Shown here: positions 6,294 to 13,969 of the stretch, in pieces
Numbering within the stretch: the stretch's first letter is position 1
Layout: the number at the start of each line of letters is the position of its first letter
IMG/VR virus record: IMGVR_UViG_3300029922_000300
Location: 1-23,858 of that record
From: a virus
Direction: 5' to 3' (one strand)
DNA: 23,858 bases
Notes under the pieces: generated by a model
Databases searched by the model: none
Told to the model about the DNA's origin: nothing
What the model saw: only the letters and a program-made list of their open reading frames with translations
Program-made: the position numbers and the translations under genes

Positions 6294-9092
6294 CTAGCCA
6301 ATCATAATCTTCCCTCCCGGTTTTTCTGAAACCTGCCAGTCCAAACCATCAATCGTCACAACTCCAGTTCCGGTCACGTTCAAGGTCACGATCTGCCCTG
6401 TAAACATCAAATCTACGTCAATCTCAAATTGCCCAGAGAAGGGCTGAGGCTGAATATACGTCTGATATGTTTTTGCGGCGTTACCATCGCACTGTGCGGT
6501 CACTGTGACTGATGACGCGGTACTCTGCGATGATGTTCCACGGATAATTACTTTCCGATAGAACGCCCTCGCTGAAGACCCTTCTCGATATACGTAAACC
6601 GTCCTAAAAGACCATGTGATCGGAGTAGCAGAAGCAGGAAGCGATCCAACCAAAGATGATGCGTCCCAAGACGTGTCTCCTGCGAAGAATCTCTCTAAGG
6701 CTCCTGATCCGTCAGCCTTGAATCCCAAAGTAAGCGGGTTTCCCTCTCCGGTTCGAGCCTGCATTAGGGTGGTAATCATCCAAGGCAAGTCCATGATCGT
6801 CCAAGCCTGCAAAACCAAGTCGTAAATGAACATCCGAGTAATGTATCCACCTTGACCGACTAGCGGGCAAGCGCAGACGTACATCGGCGGTTTGGCAGAC
6901 TGAACCCCATACGACAAATAAGCGTATGTGAAGTCGATTCCAACGATGTCGGACTCGTATCCAGTTCCTCCATAGATGTAGGGGCGAATCTCTTCGCTGA
7001 GTAACTTATCTTTCACGCCATCAAACAGGCAGAATCCCATGTGAGTAAGTCTAATAATTCCGTACCCAGTGAGAAACTGAATCGACCGAGCTGCAATGCA
7101 ACCCACATCTGTTTGTGATTGGATGATCTGAAAATCTGTTGCCCCAAACACTCCAAGAATCTGATACGTTGAAAACTCTTTGAACACTACAAGAGAGCCA
7201 GTCGGGGCAATCCCAACCTCTGCAATGGTAAAAGTGGTCAATCCAGTAATCTGTGTTCCGTCATCCTTACCAATGAATGCTACGTTTGCAGGATTCCAAG
7301 AGTTAGGATTTCCTGCATCTGACATTTTTATGCAGGTAGGTCCGTCCAACTGATCCGTTGTCGTCTCTGTCGAGGTATTCGCAATCCAAAGCGAACCAGC
7401 ATAAACAATTCCATGAGCTGCTCCACGTGGAACAATCGTAGAAACCGTTCCCGTATTCTTCCAGATAACTTGCCCATCGTAAACCGTTGCGTTTAGTGTT
7501 GTAGGCCAAGATGTAGGCTGGGATGATCCACTAACACCGGCCTGAGTGCAGTTGAACGTATAATTTGTCCCGCTAATCAGAACCGCAATGTTATCACCAA
7601 CCGACCAAGATACAGACGCTTCCCAATTCGGATAAGTTGACTGAAAAGTGTTTTTTAGAGAAGTACAGACAGCAGACCCCAACAATGACGGATCGCATTG
7701 CTGGGGAGCATAGCCGTTTCCAAGAATCAAAATGCAAAGGACTTCAGGTAATGCCTGAGCAGGAGGAACCGCAGTAGTCACTCCTGCAAACTGAATAACT
7801 TGAGGAATTGGGCAGCAGTATCCAGCAGTACCGCCATAAGGAGTGAACGAGTATGCCGATACAACTTTTATGTCAGTTGAAACCATTGTAGCTGTTGCTA
7901 ATACTTCATCGTGTCCAGCGTATGTAGTCGCTGTAGCCGATATTCGGAATTGTAAAAGGTTCAAATTGGTAATTCCATTTAGAACAGCAGTGTAGTCGAG
8001 GGGGCCATAGTTTAGAGTGTAAGCATCTTCTGTAGATTTGCTGGCGCTTATCGGATAAAAAGTGGTCCATGACGAACCAGAATCAACGCTGTATTGAAAA
8101 CTTATGCTTGCAACTTGAGTATTCGGATGATTTGTCGCAAAGAAAATAAGTCCCGTCAACGTAAAATCAGCAGTAACAGACTGAGAACCGCTAATAACTA
8201 CAGACGGAAATCCACTTATGCTCGAAGAATAGTTAGTTACCGATGCTGATCCTCCATATCCTATAGCGTCTGCTACTACATTTACTGTATTGCTTCCATA
8301 CGTTGAAGTAGTGTAAGTAGATGTGTTCTGGTAACCCTCTTGAAAAGAAAAGTTAGGGTCTCCGGGGGAAGTCTGCGCCGGTTCTGCGACGAAAGCAGGA
8401 AAAGTCTCAGCGGTAGCAACAAAATTTACCTGTTTCGACGGGGAAACAATGTTCCCAATCTGTAATTGGTACATGAACGAGTTGTTTCCAACAGGCAACG
8501 CGAATAAAGGAGCGGTCGGTAATGGGCTGTTGATGGTAATTGTGTTAGTTGCCACGTTTCCAATCAGAACTCCGTCTCCATTTCCTAGCCCATTAGGAAG
8601 ATAGTAGACATCATAGGTCGCAGAAGATGGTATTAGGGGCCAATTTAATGTAACCTGATTGTCTCCCGATGTAGGAGTGAACGACACTATTCCAGAAACA
8701 GGATCGGAATGCAATCCCCCTTGAATCGCTACAATAGAAAACATCTGACTCACACCGGATGGGAATGCGGAACCTCCACCACCTGTGCTCAAAGAGTAAG
8801 TGATTCCTGAGATATTTGGAAGAGAATACGATTCCTGAGAAGTTAGTGCTGGATAGTAAGGGTACTGACCAGACGCAAAGTTTGCAAAAGTTCCTGAAGC
8901 AACAGAAAACGAGAACGGACCTACCAACTGCCCCACGATTGCACTTCCATCGACCGTTTGTAGTGACCCTCTCTGAGTGAATCCAAGATTCGATGCACGA
9001 GCAACCGTAGACTGAGGCTGACTCAAAGCACCAGTGCCAGCATTTACTCCCTTCGTCCATCTCTTTTGCGAAACAGTTTTGAACTTTGCCAT
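6294..9092 (-). CDS. Tail nozzle / tail tubular protein B-like (T7 gp12, P22 gp10 type)
   Basis: This 932-residue, beta-rich protein opens with a segment (about residues 12-50) in which QSTVARASNLGFTQRGSLQTVDG matches the 'x-x-A-x-N-x-x-F-x-x-x-G-x-L-x-x-R/V-x-G' start of podoviral nozzle and stabilisation proteins. Residues about 145-200 (QVTLNWPLIPSSATYDVYYL) look like a fibronectin-III domain. The C-terminal half carries a nozzle-like run: GSLWIANT, VVFKEFSTYQILG, GATDFQI, GCIAARSI, GFCLFDGVKDKLLSEEI. The protein ends in a small beta domain (GLDWQVSEKPGGKIMIG). Its place just after the adaptor gene is as in T7 (gp11-gp12). It would form the lower tail tube through which DNA leaves. Larger than T7 gp12 (about 794 aa), probably because of inserted domains. 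Confidence 0.78.
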   Translation of the reverse strand: MAKFKTVSQKRWTKGVNAGTGALSQPQSTVARASNLGFTQRGSLQTVDGSAIVGQLVGPFSFSVASGTFANFASGQYPYYPALTSQESYSLPNISGITYSLSTGGGGSAFPSGVSQMFSIVAIQGGLHSDPVSGIVSFTPTSGDNQVTLNWPLIPSSATYDVYYLPNGLGNGDGVLIGNVATNTITINSPLPTAPLFALPVGNNSFMYQLQIGNIVSPSKQVNFVATAETFPAFVAEPAQTSPGDPNFSFQEGYQNTSTYTTSTYGSNTVNVVADAIGYGGSASVTNYSSSISGFPSVVISGSQSVTADFTLTGLIFFATNHPNTQVASISFQYSVDSGSSWTTFYPISASKSTEDAYTLNYGPLDYTAVLNGITNLNLLQFRISATATTYAGHDEVLATATMVSTDIKVVSAYSFTPYGGTAGYCCPIPQVIQFAGVTTAVPPAQALPEVLCILILGNGYAPQQCDPSLLGSAVCTSLKNTFQSTYPNWEASVSWSVGDNIAVLISGTNYTFNCTQAGVSGSSQPTSWPTTLNATVYDGQVIWKNTGTVSTIVPRGAAHGIVYAGSLWIANTSTETTTDQLDGPTCIKMSDAGNPNSWNPANVAFIGKDDGTQITGLTTFTIAEVGIAPTGSLVVFKEFSTYQILGVFGATDFQIIQSQTDVGCIAARSIQFLTGYGIIRLTHMGFCLFDGVKDKLLSEEIRPYIYGGTGYESDIVGIDFTYAYLSYGVQSAKPPMYVCACPLVGQGGYITRMFIYDLVLQAWTIMDLPWMITTLMQARTGEGNPLTLGFKADGSGALERFFAGDTSWDASSLVGSLPASATPITWSFRTVYVYREGSSARAFYRKVIIRGTSSQSTASSVTVTAQCDGNAAKTYQTYIQPQPFSGQFEIDVDLMFTGQIVTLNVTGTGVVTIDGLDWQVSEKPGGKIMIG

Positions 9093-9221
9093 CTACTTCC
9101 TATTCTTGATTCGACCTTCTTTTCGCAAATAAGACAACTGAATTGCTCTGGCCTGCTTCTTGTTCTTGACGATCTTACCGCCACGTCCTGAATGCAACTT
9201 GTGCGCTCGAAAATCTTTCAT
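9093..9221 (-). CDS. Small basic protein, DUF6496-like (42 aa)
   Basis: ATG at 9221 runs 42 codons to TAG, which directly abuts the ATG of the nozzle gene. The sequence (MKDFRAHKLHSGRGG..., then VKNKKQARAIQLSYLRKEG) has 15 Lys/Arg residues. It follows the pattern 'M-x-x-F-x-x-x-x-L-H-S-G-x-x-G-x-x-V-x-x-x-K-Q-A-x-A-I-x-L-S-x-x-R-K' that I associate with the small phage protein family DUF6496. The coupling and the fit to that pattern make it a real gene despite its size. The function of the family is unknown; nucleic-acid contact is plausible from charge alone. It lies between the adaptor and nozzle genes. Confidence 0.8.
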   Translation of the reverse strand: MKDFRAHKLHSGRGGKIVKNKKQARAIQLSYLRKEGRIKNRK

Positions 9222-9250
9222 TATTTCACTTTACGGCATACTTCCTCCAT

Positions 9251-10537
9251 TTATTTGATTATAACCCCTCCAAATGGACTTCCAAAACCACTTAAAATTT
9301 CACACCCTCCTCCACCTCCTACTTGTGTTTGACGTGGTCCCATCGGTTGACGCATTCCCTTAATTGACGAGCATATCTGTAAGAACCGTTCAAACTCTGC
9401 CTTTGCACCACTGTCGTCTTGCTCTGCGAGTTTGAATCGGTGAGTAAGATAACTTCTGATTGCATCCTCGAATGCCGGAGGGCAGGTAAACACGAAAGCT
9501 GATTGCCCCTTTTGGTACTGCTGTGGCATTCTGAATCCGGTCAAATAAGCGTTCACCTCGTACACGGGAGTATTGACGGGCCACGCTTGCGGCTGAGTCC
9601 CGCCTAGTCCCCTTGTGAGCGCAGATATTGAGGCTGTACCGAGAGTTGAGTAGTACACCATCTCGCAGGAATTAGGCCCAACCAATGCAGTCGGTGGATA
9701 TGTTCCAAGAAGGATCAGTCCAAATCCAAGAACAAACCCATTCGCCCCAAAGTTGACGTTGATCGACGTATCGGTTGCCGTCGCCGCTGTTGAAAGAATT
9801 CCCGAACCTGAAGTCCTGTCCGGCTGAGGCCACAACTCTACAATCTGACGGTCTGAAGACGTGTTTACGGTTCCGACACCAGTTAGTCCAGTAACCGGAG
9901 AGTGTCGAAATATCTGCTGTTTGGTTCCCGCCGCAAATGGATACCCGTCATAGAACTGGTTATCCACCTTCAACCACTGCCCTACAAGCTGATACTGTGC
10001 CGTTCCCTGAGTAGAAGGGAATCCTGTTACGTCTCGGACACCACCTGTCTGCTGTCCCATCAGCTTCAACCCGTCAGAAAGCCAACGGTAAATCAGGGAA
10101 GCCGACAGAATATCTCCATCCGTATCTGGGCAATAGGCTCTGGAAATAGTTGGGGGAAAAGACTGCTGGATTATAGATCCGCTCGAAATCGTGACGGTTG
10201 CCGTGCCTGAAGGAGTTGCAATCAGGGTTTCTACATACTGATCCTCTCCACCGGGAGTCGATGAGAAATAAACACGCACAGAAGTCGCAAGATACGAGCA
10301 TGTAACTGTTGCAACTACATTGAATGCAGCCGGATTCGTAACTGTTTGCTCAACAGTTGCCGCCGTCTCTCCCCAGTAGGTACTCTGTGTCGCTTTCACA
10401 TATACCGTTTGCCCAGCCGAGAACAGAGTAGGAGCAGTAGTATTTGTGGTCACAGACAGAACCGGAACCTGTAGAGTTTGGCAGGGGTCTGGAGCAAGTT
10501 CACGAAGTCCAATAATTATATCCCCGACTAGACTCAA
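9251..10537 (-). CDS. Head-to-tail adaptor / tail tubular protein A-like (T7 gp11, P22 gp4 type)
   Basis: The protein is 428 residues from a TTG start at 10537. No ATG or GTG fits nearby, and GAGG lies six bases upstream, which supports TTG. It opens with GDIIIGLRELAPDPCQTL, the typical first helix of podoviral adaptors. An Ig/FN3-like insertion follows (about 20-125; SVRVYFSSTPGGEDQYVETLI). The adaptor core resumes with GDILSASLIYRWLSDGLKLM, QWLKVDNQFYDGYP and IVELWPQP. Near the C-terminus PPAFEDAIRSYLTHRFKLAEQDDSGAKAEFERFLQ gives the expected helical end. ALTRGLGGTQPQAWP (about 315) matches a phrase frequent in such proteins. It would sit between portal and nozzle. It is longer than T7 gp11 (about 196 aa) because of insertions. 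Confidence 0.75.
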   Translation of the reverse strand: MSLVGDIIIGLRELAPDPCQTLQVPVLSVTTNTTAPTLFSAGQTVYVKATQSTYWGETAATVEQTVTNPAAFNVVATVTCSYLATSVRVYFSSTPGGEDQYVETLIATPSGTATVTISSGSIIQQSFPPTISRAYCPDTDGDILSASLIYRWLSDGLKLMGQQTGGVRDVTGFPSTQGTAQYQLVGQWLKVDNQFYDGYPFAAGTKQQIFRHSPVTGLTGVGTVNTSSDRQIVELWPQPDRTSGSGILSTAATATDTSINVNFGANGFVLGFGLILLGTYPPTALVGPNSCEMVYYSTLGTASISALTRGLGGTQPQAWPVNTPVYEVNAYLTGFRMPQQYQKGQSAFVFTCPPAFEDAIRSYLTHRFKLAEQDDSGAKAEFERFLQICSSIKGMRQPMGPRQTQVGGGGGCEILSGFGSPFGGVIIK

Positions 10538-10548
10538 TATCCACCTCT

Positions 10549-10587
10549 AAAAGTAAGCCCCCACCCCGCACGAAGCAGGACGGGGGC
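10549..10587 (-). terminator. Strong hairpin terminator between capsid and tail blocks
   Basis: On the minus strand, 10587 to 10557 folds into a 13-base-pair stem (GCCCCCGTCCTGC against GCGGGGTGGGGGC, with three G-T pairs) around a TTCGT loop, followed by TTACTTTT. It lies in the 71-base gap after the decoration-like gene and before the Shine-Dalgarno of the adaptor gene. The position matches T-phi of T7, which follows the capsid gene and precedes gene 11. The T-run is imperfect, so partial read-through into the tail genes is likely. Confidence 0.75.
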
Positions 10588-10608
10588 ATGTTGTGTAAGA
10601 ATCAATCG

Positions 10609-11040
10609 TTAGACTAGCGATACTTCAGCATCAATCGGTAGAGAGGTAATGGTTCCGCCTCCGGTAACAACAAAATTGACAGCCGTGATTGAAACATCGG
10701 TTTTGAATTCACCAGTGTAGTCATAGAATCCATTAGCGGCAGCAGCGGGAATGCTCGCCACATCCCACACATTTGTACCATCTGTGACCTGCACAACCAA
10801 TGCAACAGTTGCGGTTGAGGTTGCATTAGTAATGCGAAGGTGCCACTTACCAGAAGTAGGAGCAGGACCGCCTCCCGTGTTGAAAGCAGTCCCACCCGTT
10901 GATGGGGTTGTTGAAGTATTAGCAATAACCAGTGTATTGGCTCCGGTCGCAGTCGGAGTCTGGGTTACTGCCCCGTAGAAAGACCCGGAACCGAATCCCG
11001 GCATTGCTTGCGAAATCGGATTTGCAAATGGAAGAGCCAT
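10609..11040 (-). CDS. Putative head decoration / minor capsid protein
   Basis: This 143-residue protein begins MALPFANPISQAMPGFGSGS. A Thr/Gly/Ala-rich beta-sandwich-like sequence follows (KWHLRITNATSTATVALVVQVTDGTNVWDVASIPAAAANGFYDYTGEF) with regular strand spacing. Its start has a near-perfect AAGGAG Shine-Dalgarno. It lies nine bases after the major capsid gene and just before the terminator, so it belongs to the highly expressed capsid block. Small beta-rich proteins directly after the capsid gene are often capsid decoration or cement proteins. That assignment is from position and composition only; a small head or tail protein is the alternative. Confidence 0.6.
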   Translation of the reverse strand: MALPFANPISQAMPGFGSGSFYGAVTQTPTATGANTLVIANTSTTPSTGGTAFNTGGGPAPTSGKWHLRITNATSTATVALVVQVTDGTNVWDVASIPAAAANGFYDYTGEFKTDVSITAVNFVVTGGGTITSLPIDAEVSLV

Positions 11041-11049
11041 AATTTCTCC

Positions 11050-12036
11050 TTAGTTGGGAAGTCCAGTTACCGGGCAGTTCATGCGCGGAGAGATGCAGGA
11101 AAGGTTCCATGTCAGATACATCGTTGACACCAAGACGCGCTGATTACTCGGCTTGATGAACGGATCGACATTGAAGTAATCAGCCTCATGGAAGACGGGG
11201 AAGATGTACTTCGAGTTCAGGAACAACGCCTCACCAGTGGTAGCGAAATAATCCGGTACCGTTACGGCGTTGTTGAATAGGAAGTGGTTGCGGAATCCAA
11301 CCTGCAAAGCTTCGTCGTCCTGCATTCCCTGACCAAATCGGATGTTTGCCGTGAAATTGGCCTTGAATGCAGCATAGTTCGCTCGATTCATGGTCAATAG
11401 ATCAGGCTCATCATATCCCCAAGTAATCGACTGATAAGCAGGCTCAAAAATAGCCGGAGTCACCGCCCCACCTGAAGGAACCGCAGCACCAGCCAACCAG
11501 AACGAGTTGGCCGAAGTCGCTCGGTTGATACCAGCAATCGTGTTGGTCGTCGAAACAACCCACGAATTGAGATCGTCAACATCAAGAGACGTGTTCTGGG
11601 GAGAAGTATGCCAGAGAGCACGAGACAACTTCTGAAGGAAGGATGCCGATGCTGTCTGATACTTCGCCTTGATGAGGTCAAGGTTCCCCGCTCCGCCACG
11701 GTTCAGAATAATGTCCGTGACTGGAATGACAATCGGCTGGCGGTAAGGCTTCCACTGCTGGTTAGCAGGCTGGATGGAATCGACAACAGACGTATCAAGC
11801 AACTGATCGCCATAGTACGCCCCACCCGGAAGCTCTTCCTGATAGATTTCAGGGAAGACAAGTTCGCCAGCGCCAAACTTTTTGCCTTCACGCGTCAGTG
11901 CCCAGAATACAGGCGACGGCTTGAATACATTGTCTCCGAGTACCGGAACAATATACTTCTGGCTGATTGCATTCACCGTGTTTGAAAGTTGCACTGGGGG
12001 AGAAGCTAGTCCCAGGCCAACGACCGAATTTGCCAT
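11050..12036 (-). CDS. Major capsid protein
   Basis: The protein is 328 residues and follows the scaffold gene by 13 bases, the usual order. The N-terminal arm (MANSVVGLGLASPPVQLSN) is followed by an extended segment, KKFGAGELVFPEIYQEELPG, like the E-loop of HK97-fold capsids. A helix (LDLIKAKYQTASASFLQKLSRALW, about 120-143) may be the spine helix. The later segment (ALFLNSKYIFPVFHEADYFNVDPFI) resembles the A-domain end of non-processed phage capsids, including a conserved-looking 'L.F.N.KY..P..HEADYF'. No protease gene is seen next to it, in keeping with a P22/T7-style shell without proteolytic maturation. The Shine-Dalgarno is GAGG eight bases upstream. The assignment rests on position, size and these features together. 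Confidence 0.8.
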   Translation of the reverse strand: MANSVVGLGLASPPVQLSNTVNAISQKYIVPVLGDNVFKPSPVFWALTREGKKFGAGELVFPEIYQEELPGGAYYGDQLLDTSVVDSIQPANQQWKPYRQPIVIPVTDIILNRGGAGNLDLIKAKYQTASASFLQKLSRALWHTSPQNTSLDVDDLNSWVVSTTNTIAGINRATSANSFWLAGAAVPSGGAVTPAIFEPAYQSITWGYDEPDLLTMNRANYAAFKANFTANIRFGQGMQDDEALQVGFRNHFLFNNAVTVPDYFATTGEALFLNSKYIFPVFHEADYFNVDPFIKPSNQRVLVSTMYLTWNLSCISPRMNCPVTGLPN

Positions 12037-12049
12037 GCTCGTATCCTCT

Positions 12050-12868
12050 CTAGTTCATATACTGCGCAGCAGATGCCCAAATCTGGTCATCCTGTGAAGC
12101 CGCCGCGATTGCATCATCCAACGAAAGAGTATGACCCTTGTCGTCAGTAGTCTTGAAACCTGTATCAGCCACTCTCGGCCCATGAATTCCGGGACGAGAC
12201 ATGCTAGCCAAAGCCTTCTTGTCTTCTGCCAACTTCTCACCACTCTTGACGAGTTCTGCCTTATCGGCTTCCTTGCGAGCATCCCACGTCAGACGGTCCA
12301 CGGCGGAAGCAATATCAAGACGGCCTACATCGTCAGTCAGCTTTCGCTCTGTAGCGAAATTGACTGCCTGCTCAAGAGTGACCTTCCCGCGAATTGATTC
12401 AGGAAGTGCCGCAACTTCACGCTGGAAAGTCGAATGATAATTGTCTCCTAGATAGCCTTTTACGGCCTGCTGGGTAGCAGTTGCAATGCGCTGTACCTGC
12501 TGACGTAACTCGGTAATTTCAGCGGCCTGTTTTGCAGCCTGAGCCTGAGTCTGACGAACCAACGGACCAAACAAAGGATCGTTCTCGTCCATTCCGGTCT
12601 GCTCGGTAACATGCTGCGCGACCTGCTGATGAGTCGGAATAACAGGGTTCAAGTCATTGTCAAGCAAACCAGCCTGACGAAGAGTAGAAACACGCTGCAT
12701 TACCCCTTGCTCCGCCTGCTCCAACTGCTGAGAACGAGTCAAAAGGGCTTGACGCTCACTTGCCGCCATTGACCGCATCTCTCCAACCGACGCCGAAGAA
12801 CCATCGGGAAGAGAGATTACCATGTCATCGGGATAAGTTCCGCTAGTCAAAATATCTTTGAGTGCCAT
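12050..12868 (-). CDS. Capsid scaffolding protein
   Basis: This 272-residue protein is predicted highly helical and charged. Coiled-coil stretches lie at about 36-62 (SERQALLTRSQQLEQAEQ) and 105-135 (AKQAAEITELRQQVQRIATA), and a C-terminal part is rich in Lys, Asp and Ala. The gene lies immediately upstream of the major capsid gene in transcription order, where podoviral scaffold genes are found (T7 gp9, P22 gp8), and the size is typical. It would guide prohead assembly and leave before or during DNA packaging. No sequence motif is diagnostic for scaffolds, so the call comes from composition and position. The start at 12868 has GGGAG about nine bases upstream. Confidence 0.75.
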   Translation of the reverse strand: MALKDILTSGTYPDDMVISLPDGSSASVGEMRSMAASERQALLTRSQQLEQAEQGVMQRVSTLRQAGLLDNDLNPVIPTHQQVAQHVTEQTGMDENDPLFGPLVRQTQAQAAKQAAEITELRQQVQRIATATQQAVKGYLGDNYHSTFQREVAALPESIRGKVTLEQAVNFATERKLTDDVGRLDIASAVDRLTWDARKEADKAELVKSGEKLAEDKKALASMSRPGIHGPRVADTGFKTTDDKGHTLSLDDAIAAASQDDQIWASAAQYMN

Positions 12869-12872
12869 CTAA

Positions 12873-13328
12873 TTAAGCTCCCTGTGCAAACTGCTGTAGT
12901 CCTTGTGTCTGTTCTTGACCACGCGGAGGCTGTCCTGCATTGTTGGCTATCGGACTTTGAACGGTGGATGCAGTTTCCGCCGCCTTCTCGCATTCCTTGA
13001 TAGCCGAATCAAGATACTTCTGAGCCTGAGCCACGTTGCGAGAAACCTCTGGAATCGTGAAAGCAGCGCGAGGATAGATCGCTACAAGCTGACTCTTGAT
13101 CTGCTGCATAATCTTCAAAAGAGAGTTGGGGTCTGCACCCTGTAACTCGGCAAGCTGAGTCTGAATCTGTTGCCCTGCCTGATCTGGTTGCTGGTCTTGT
13201 CCCGGTTGTCCCGGCTGAGGTTGACCCTGTTGAGGCTGTCCCTGTCCGCCACCGGCCATAGATCCGCCTAGCTTTTGCATAAGCTGACGAGCCATGATTC
13301 CGGCTAAAGGATTGGGGGTTGCGCTCAT
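12873..13328 (-). CDS. Gln/Pro/Gly-rich small head-module protein, function unknown
   Basis: This 151-residue protein has a short helical start (MSATPNPLAGIMARQLMQKLGG), a long Gly/Gln/Pro low-complexity linker (GQPQQGQPQPGQPGQ, about 27-55), a helical middle (LQGADPNSLLKIMQQIKSQLVAIY, AQKYLDSAIKECEKAAETAS) and another disordered tail. It lies between the tiny basic genes and the scaffold gene. Its ATG overlaps the stop of the 33-residue gene (ATGA), and AAGG lies six bases upstream. I do not recognise a family. The build (two helical pieces joined by disordered linkers) would suit a scaffold helper or an inner head protein, but that is inference. Confidence 0.6.
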   Translation of the reverse strand: MSATPNPLAGIMARQLMQKLGGSMAGGGQGQPQQGQPQPGQPGQDQQPDQAGQQIQTQLAELQGADPNSLLKIMQQIKSQLVAIYPRAAFTIPEVSRNVAQAQKYLDSAIKECEKAAETASTVQSPIANNAGQPPRGQEQTQGLQQFAQGA

Positions 13329-13426
13329 CGTCTGCCTTTACGCTGTGGGATGTTGCGAAAAGAGTTCTTAGGAACACGAGTGTGCGAGGACTTCAGTCCT
13401 TTCGATTTAAGACCGGGATTTGCCAT
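13325..13426 (-). CDS. Tiny basic protein (33 aa)
   Basis: ATG at 13426 runs 33 codons to TGA, which overlaps the next ATG (ATGA). The sequence begins MANPGLKSKGLKSSHTRVPK and has ten Lys/Arg and no acidic residue. GAGG is found upstream at workable spacing. The start also overlaps the stop of the 57-residue gene (TAATG), so it is held between two genes by translational coupling. It has no recognisable domain. The charge suggests contact with nucleic acid or with acidic scaffold or capsid surfaces. Confidence 0.65.
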   Translation of the reverse strand: MANPGLKSKGLKSSHTRVPKNSFRNIPQRKGRR

Positions 13427-13599
13427 TATCGTTTACCTCGCGCCTTACTCGAATCACCCGGAATAAAATTCAACGGGTCTTTGGGCATGGCGATGGGGTT
13501 GTTGCGAACTTCTGGACCCGGCTCTTGACCGGGACGCCCAACCGTCAAAGGACTCTTGAGAATCTTTTCATCGAATGTATTGCCGAATTTTTCAGCCAT
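13426..13599 (-). CDS. Small protein of unknown function (57 aa)
   Basis: ATG at 13599 has AAAAGG about eight bases upstream and runs 57 codons to TAA, which shares a base with the next ATG. The sequence (MAEKFGNTFDEKILKSPLTV, then Pro/Gly-rich) ends in a basic tail (SSKARGKR). It is rich in Pro and Gly and probably disordered apart from the first 15 residues. It belongs to the row of tiny genes between the 83-residue gene and the Gln/Pro-rich gene. No family is recognised. Coupling and Shine-Dalgarno support expression. Confidence 0.65.
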   Translation of the reverse strand: MAEKFGNTFDEKILKSPLTVGRPGQEPGPEVRNNPIAMPKDPLNFIPGDSSKARGKR

Positions 13600-13616
13600 G
13601 TCATTATCCTTTTAGT

Positions 13617-13648
13617 CAATGGAAGCCCCATCTCTGAGGCTCCCATTG
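13617..13648 (-). other. RNA hairpin just upstream of the 57-residue gene
   Basis: On the minus strand CAATGGGAGCC pairs with GGCTTCCATTG (11 base pairs, one G-T) around a ten-base loop. It ends about four bases before the AAAAGG Shine-Dalgarno of the 57-residue gene. No T-run follows, so it is not a usual terminator. It could be an RNase processing site or a translation control. Confidence 0.45.
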
Positions 13649-13667
13649 GGAGTGCAAGAGGGGCATC

Positions 13668-13721
13668 CTATCGTCTCGTTGCCGGTCTACGAATCTTTCG
13701 TCTTCCGCCACGTTTGGCCAT
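13668..13721 (-). CDS. Arginine-rich micropeptide (17 aa)
   Basis: ATG at 13721 encodes MAKRGGRRKIRRPATRR and stops at TAG. Nine of 17 residues are Lys/Arg and none is acidic. An excellent AAGGAG Shine-Dalgarno lies five to six bases upstream, which is the main evidence that it is translated. It resembles arginine-rich RNA- or DNA-binding peptides and protamine-like sequences in composition only. It is flanked on both sides by untranslated RNA hairpins. It would be missed by gene finders with a 90-base minimum. Confidence 0.6.
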   Translation of the reverse strand: MAKRGGRRKIRRPATRR

Positions 13722-13762
13722 AGAATCTCCTTCGCTACGCGAGTTACGACCCGCAACGGTTA

Positions 13763-13797
13763 AGACAATGGGCGCGAAGGCCAGCACTACATTGTCT
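13763..13797 (-). other. RNA hairpin in the gap before the 17-residue gene
   Basis: On the minus strand AGACAATG pairs perfectly with CATTGTCT (8 base pairs) around a 19-base loop that can itself form GGC/GCC. It lies in the 83-base gap between the 32- and 17-residue genes, which otherwise holds no open frame. No T-run follows. A processing signal is possible. Confidence 0.4.
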
Positions 13798-13804
13798 GAA
13801 TGAG

Positions 13805-13903
13805 TTACCGAGAACTCTTTCGTGAGTTCTTGGCAGCCAGAGAACGTGCATCACGCAAAAACTTCTTCGGGTTTTTAAAGTCCTTGATGATTTTGTGTGA
13901 CAT
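13805..13903 (-). CDS. Tiny basic protein (32 aa)
   Basis: ATG at 13903 runs 32 codons to TAA. The sequence starts MSHKIIKDFKNPKKFLRDAR and ends KNSRKSSR; 11 residues are Lys/Arg against two Asp. The Shine-Dalgarno GAGGAG sits five bases upstream, among the strongest in the window. The first 25 residues could form an amphipathic basic helix. No family is recognised. It is part of the cluster of tiny basic genes. Confidence 0.65.
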   Translation of the reverse strand: MSHKIIKDFKNPKKFLRDARSLAAKNSRKSSR

Positions 13904-13917
13904 ACGCTCTCCTCTAA

Positions 13918-13968
13918 TTACTTACGCTTGCTGGTCTTCTTGTCATGACGCTTGCTCTTACGTGCCAT
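13918..13968 (-). CDS. Lysine/arginine-rich micropeptide (16 aa)
   Basis: ATG at 13968 encodes MARKSKRHDKKTSKRK and ends at TAA. Nine of 16 residues are Lys/Arg. AGGAGG lies about nine bases upstream, inside the last codons of the 83-residue gene, whose stop is only one base from this ATG. The near-perfect Shine-Dalgarno and tight junction argue for translation despite the length. Composition suggests binding to nucleic acid. Confidence 0.55.
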   Translation of the reverse strand: MARKSKRHDKKTSKRK

Positions 13969-13969
13969 A

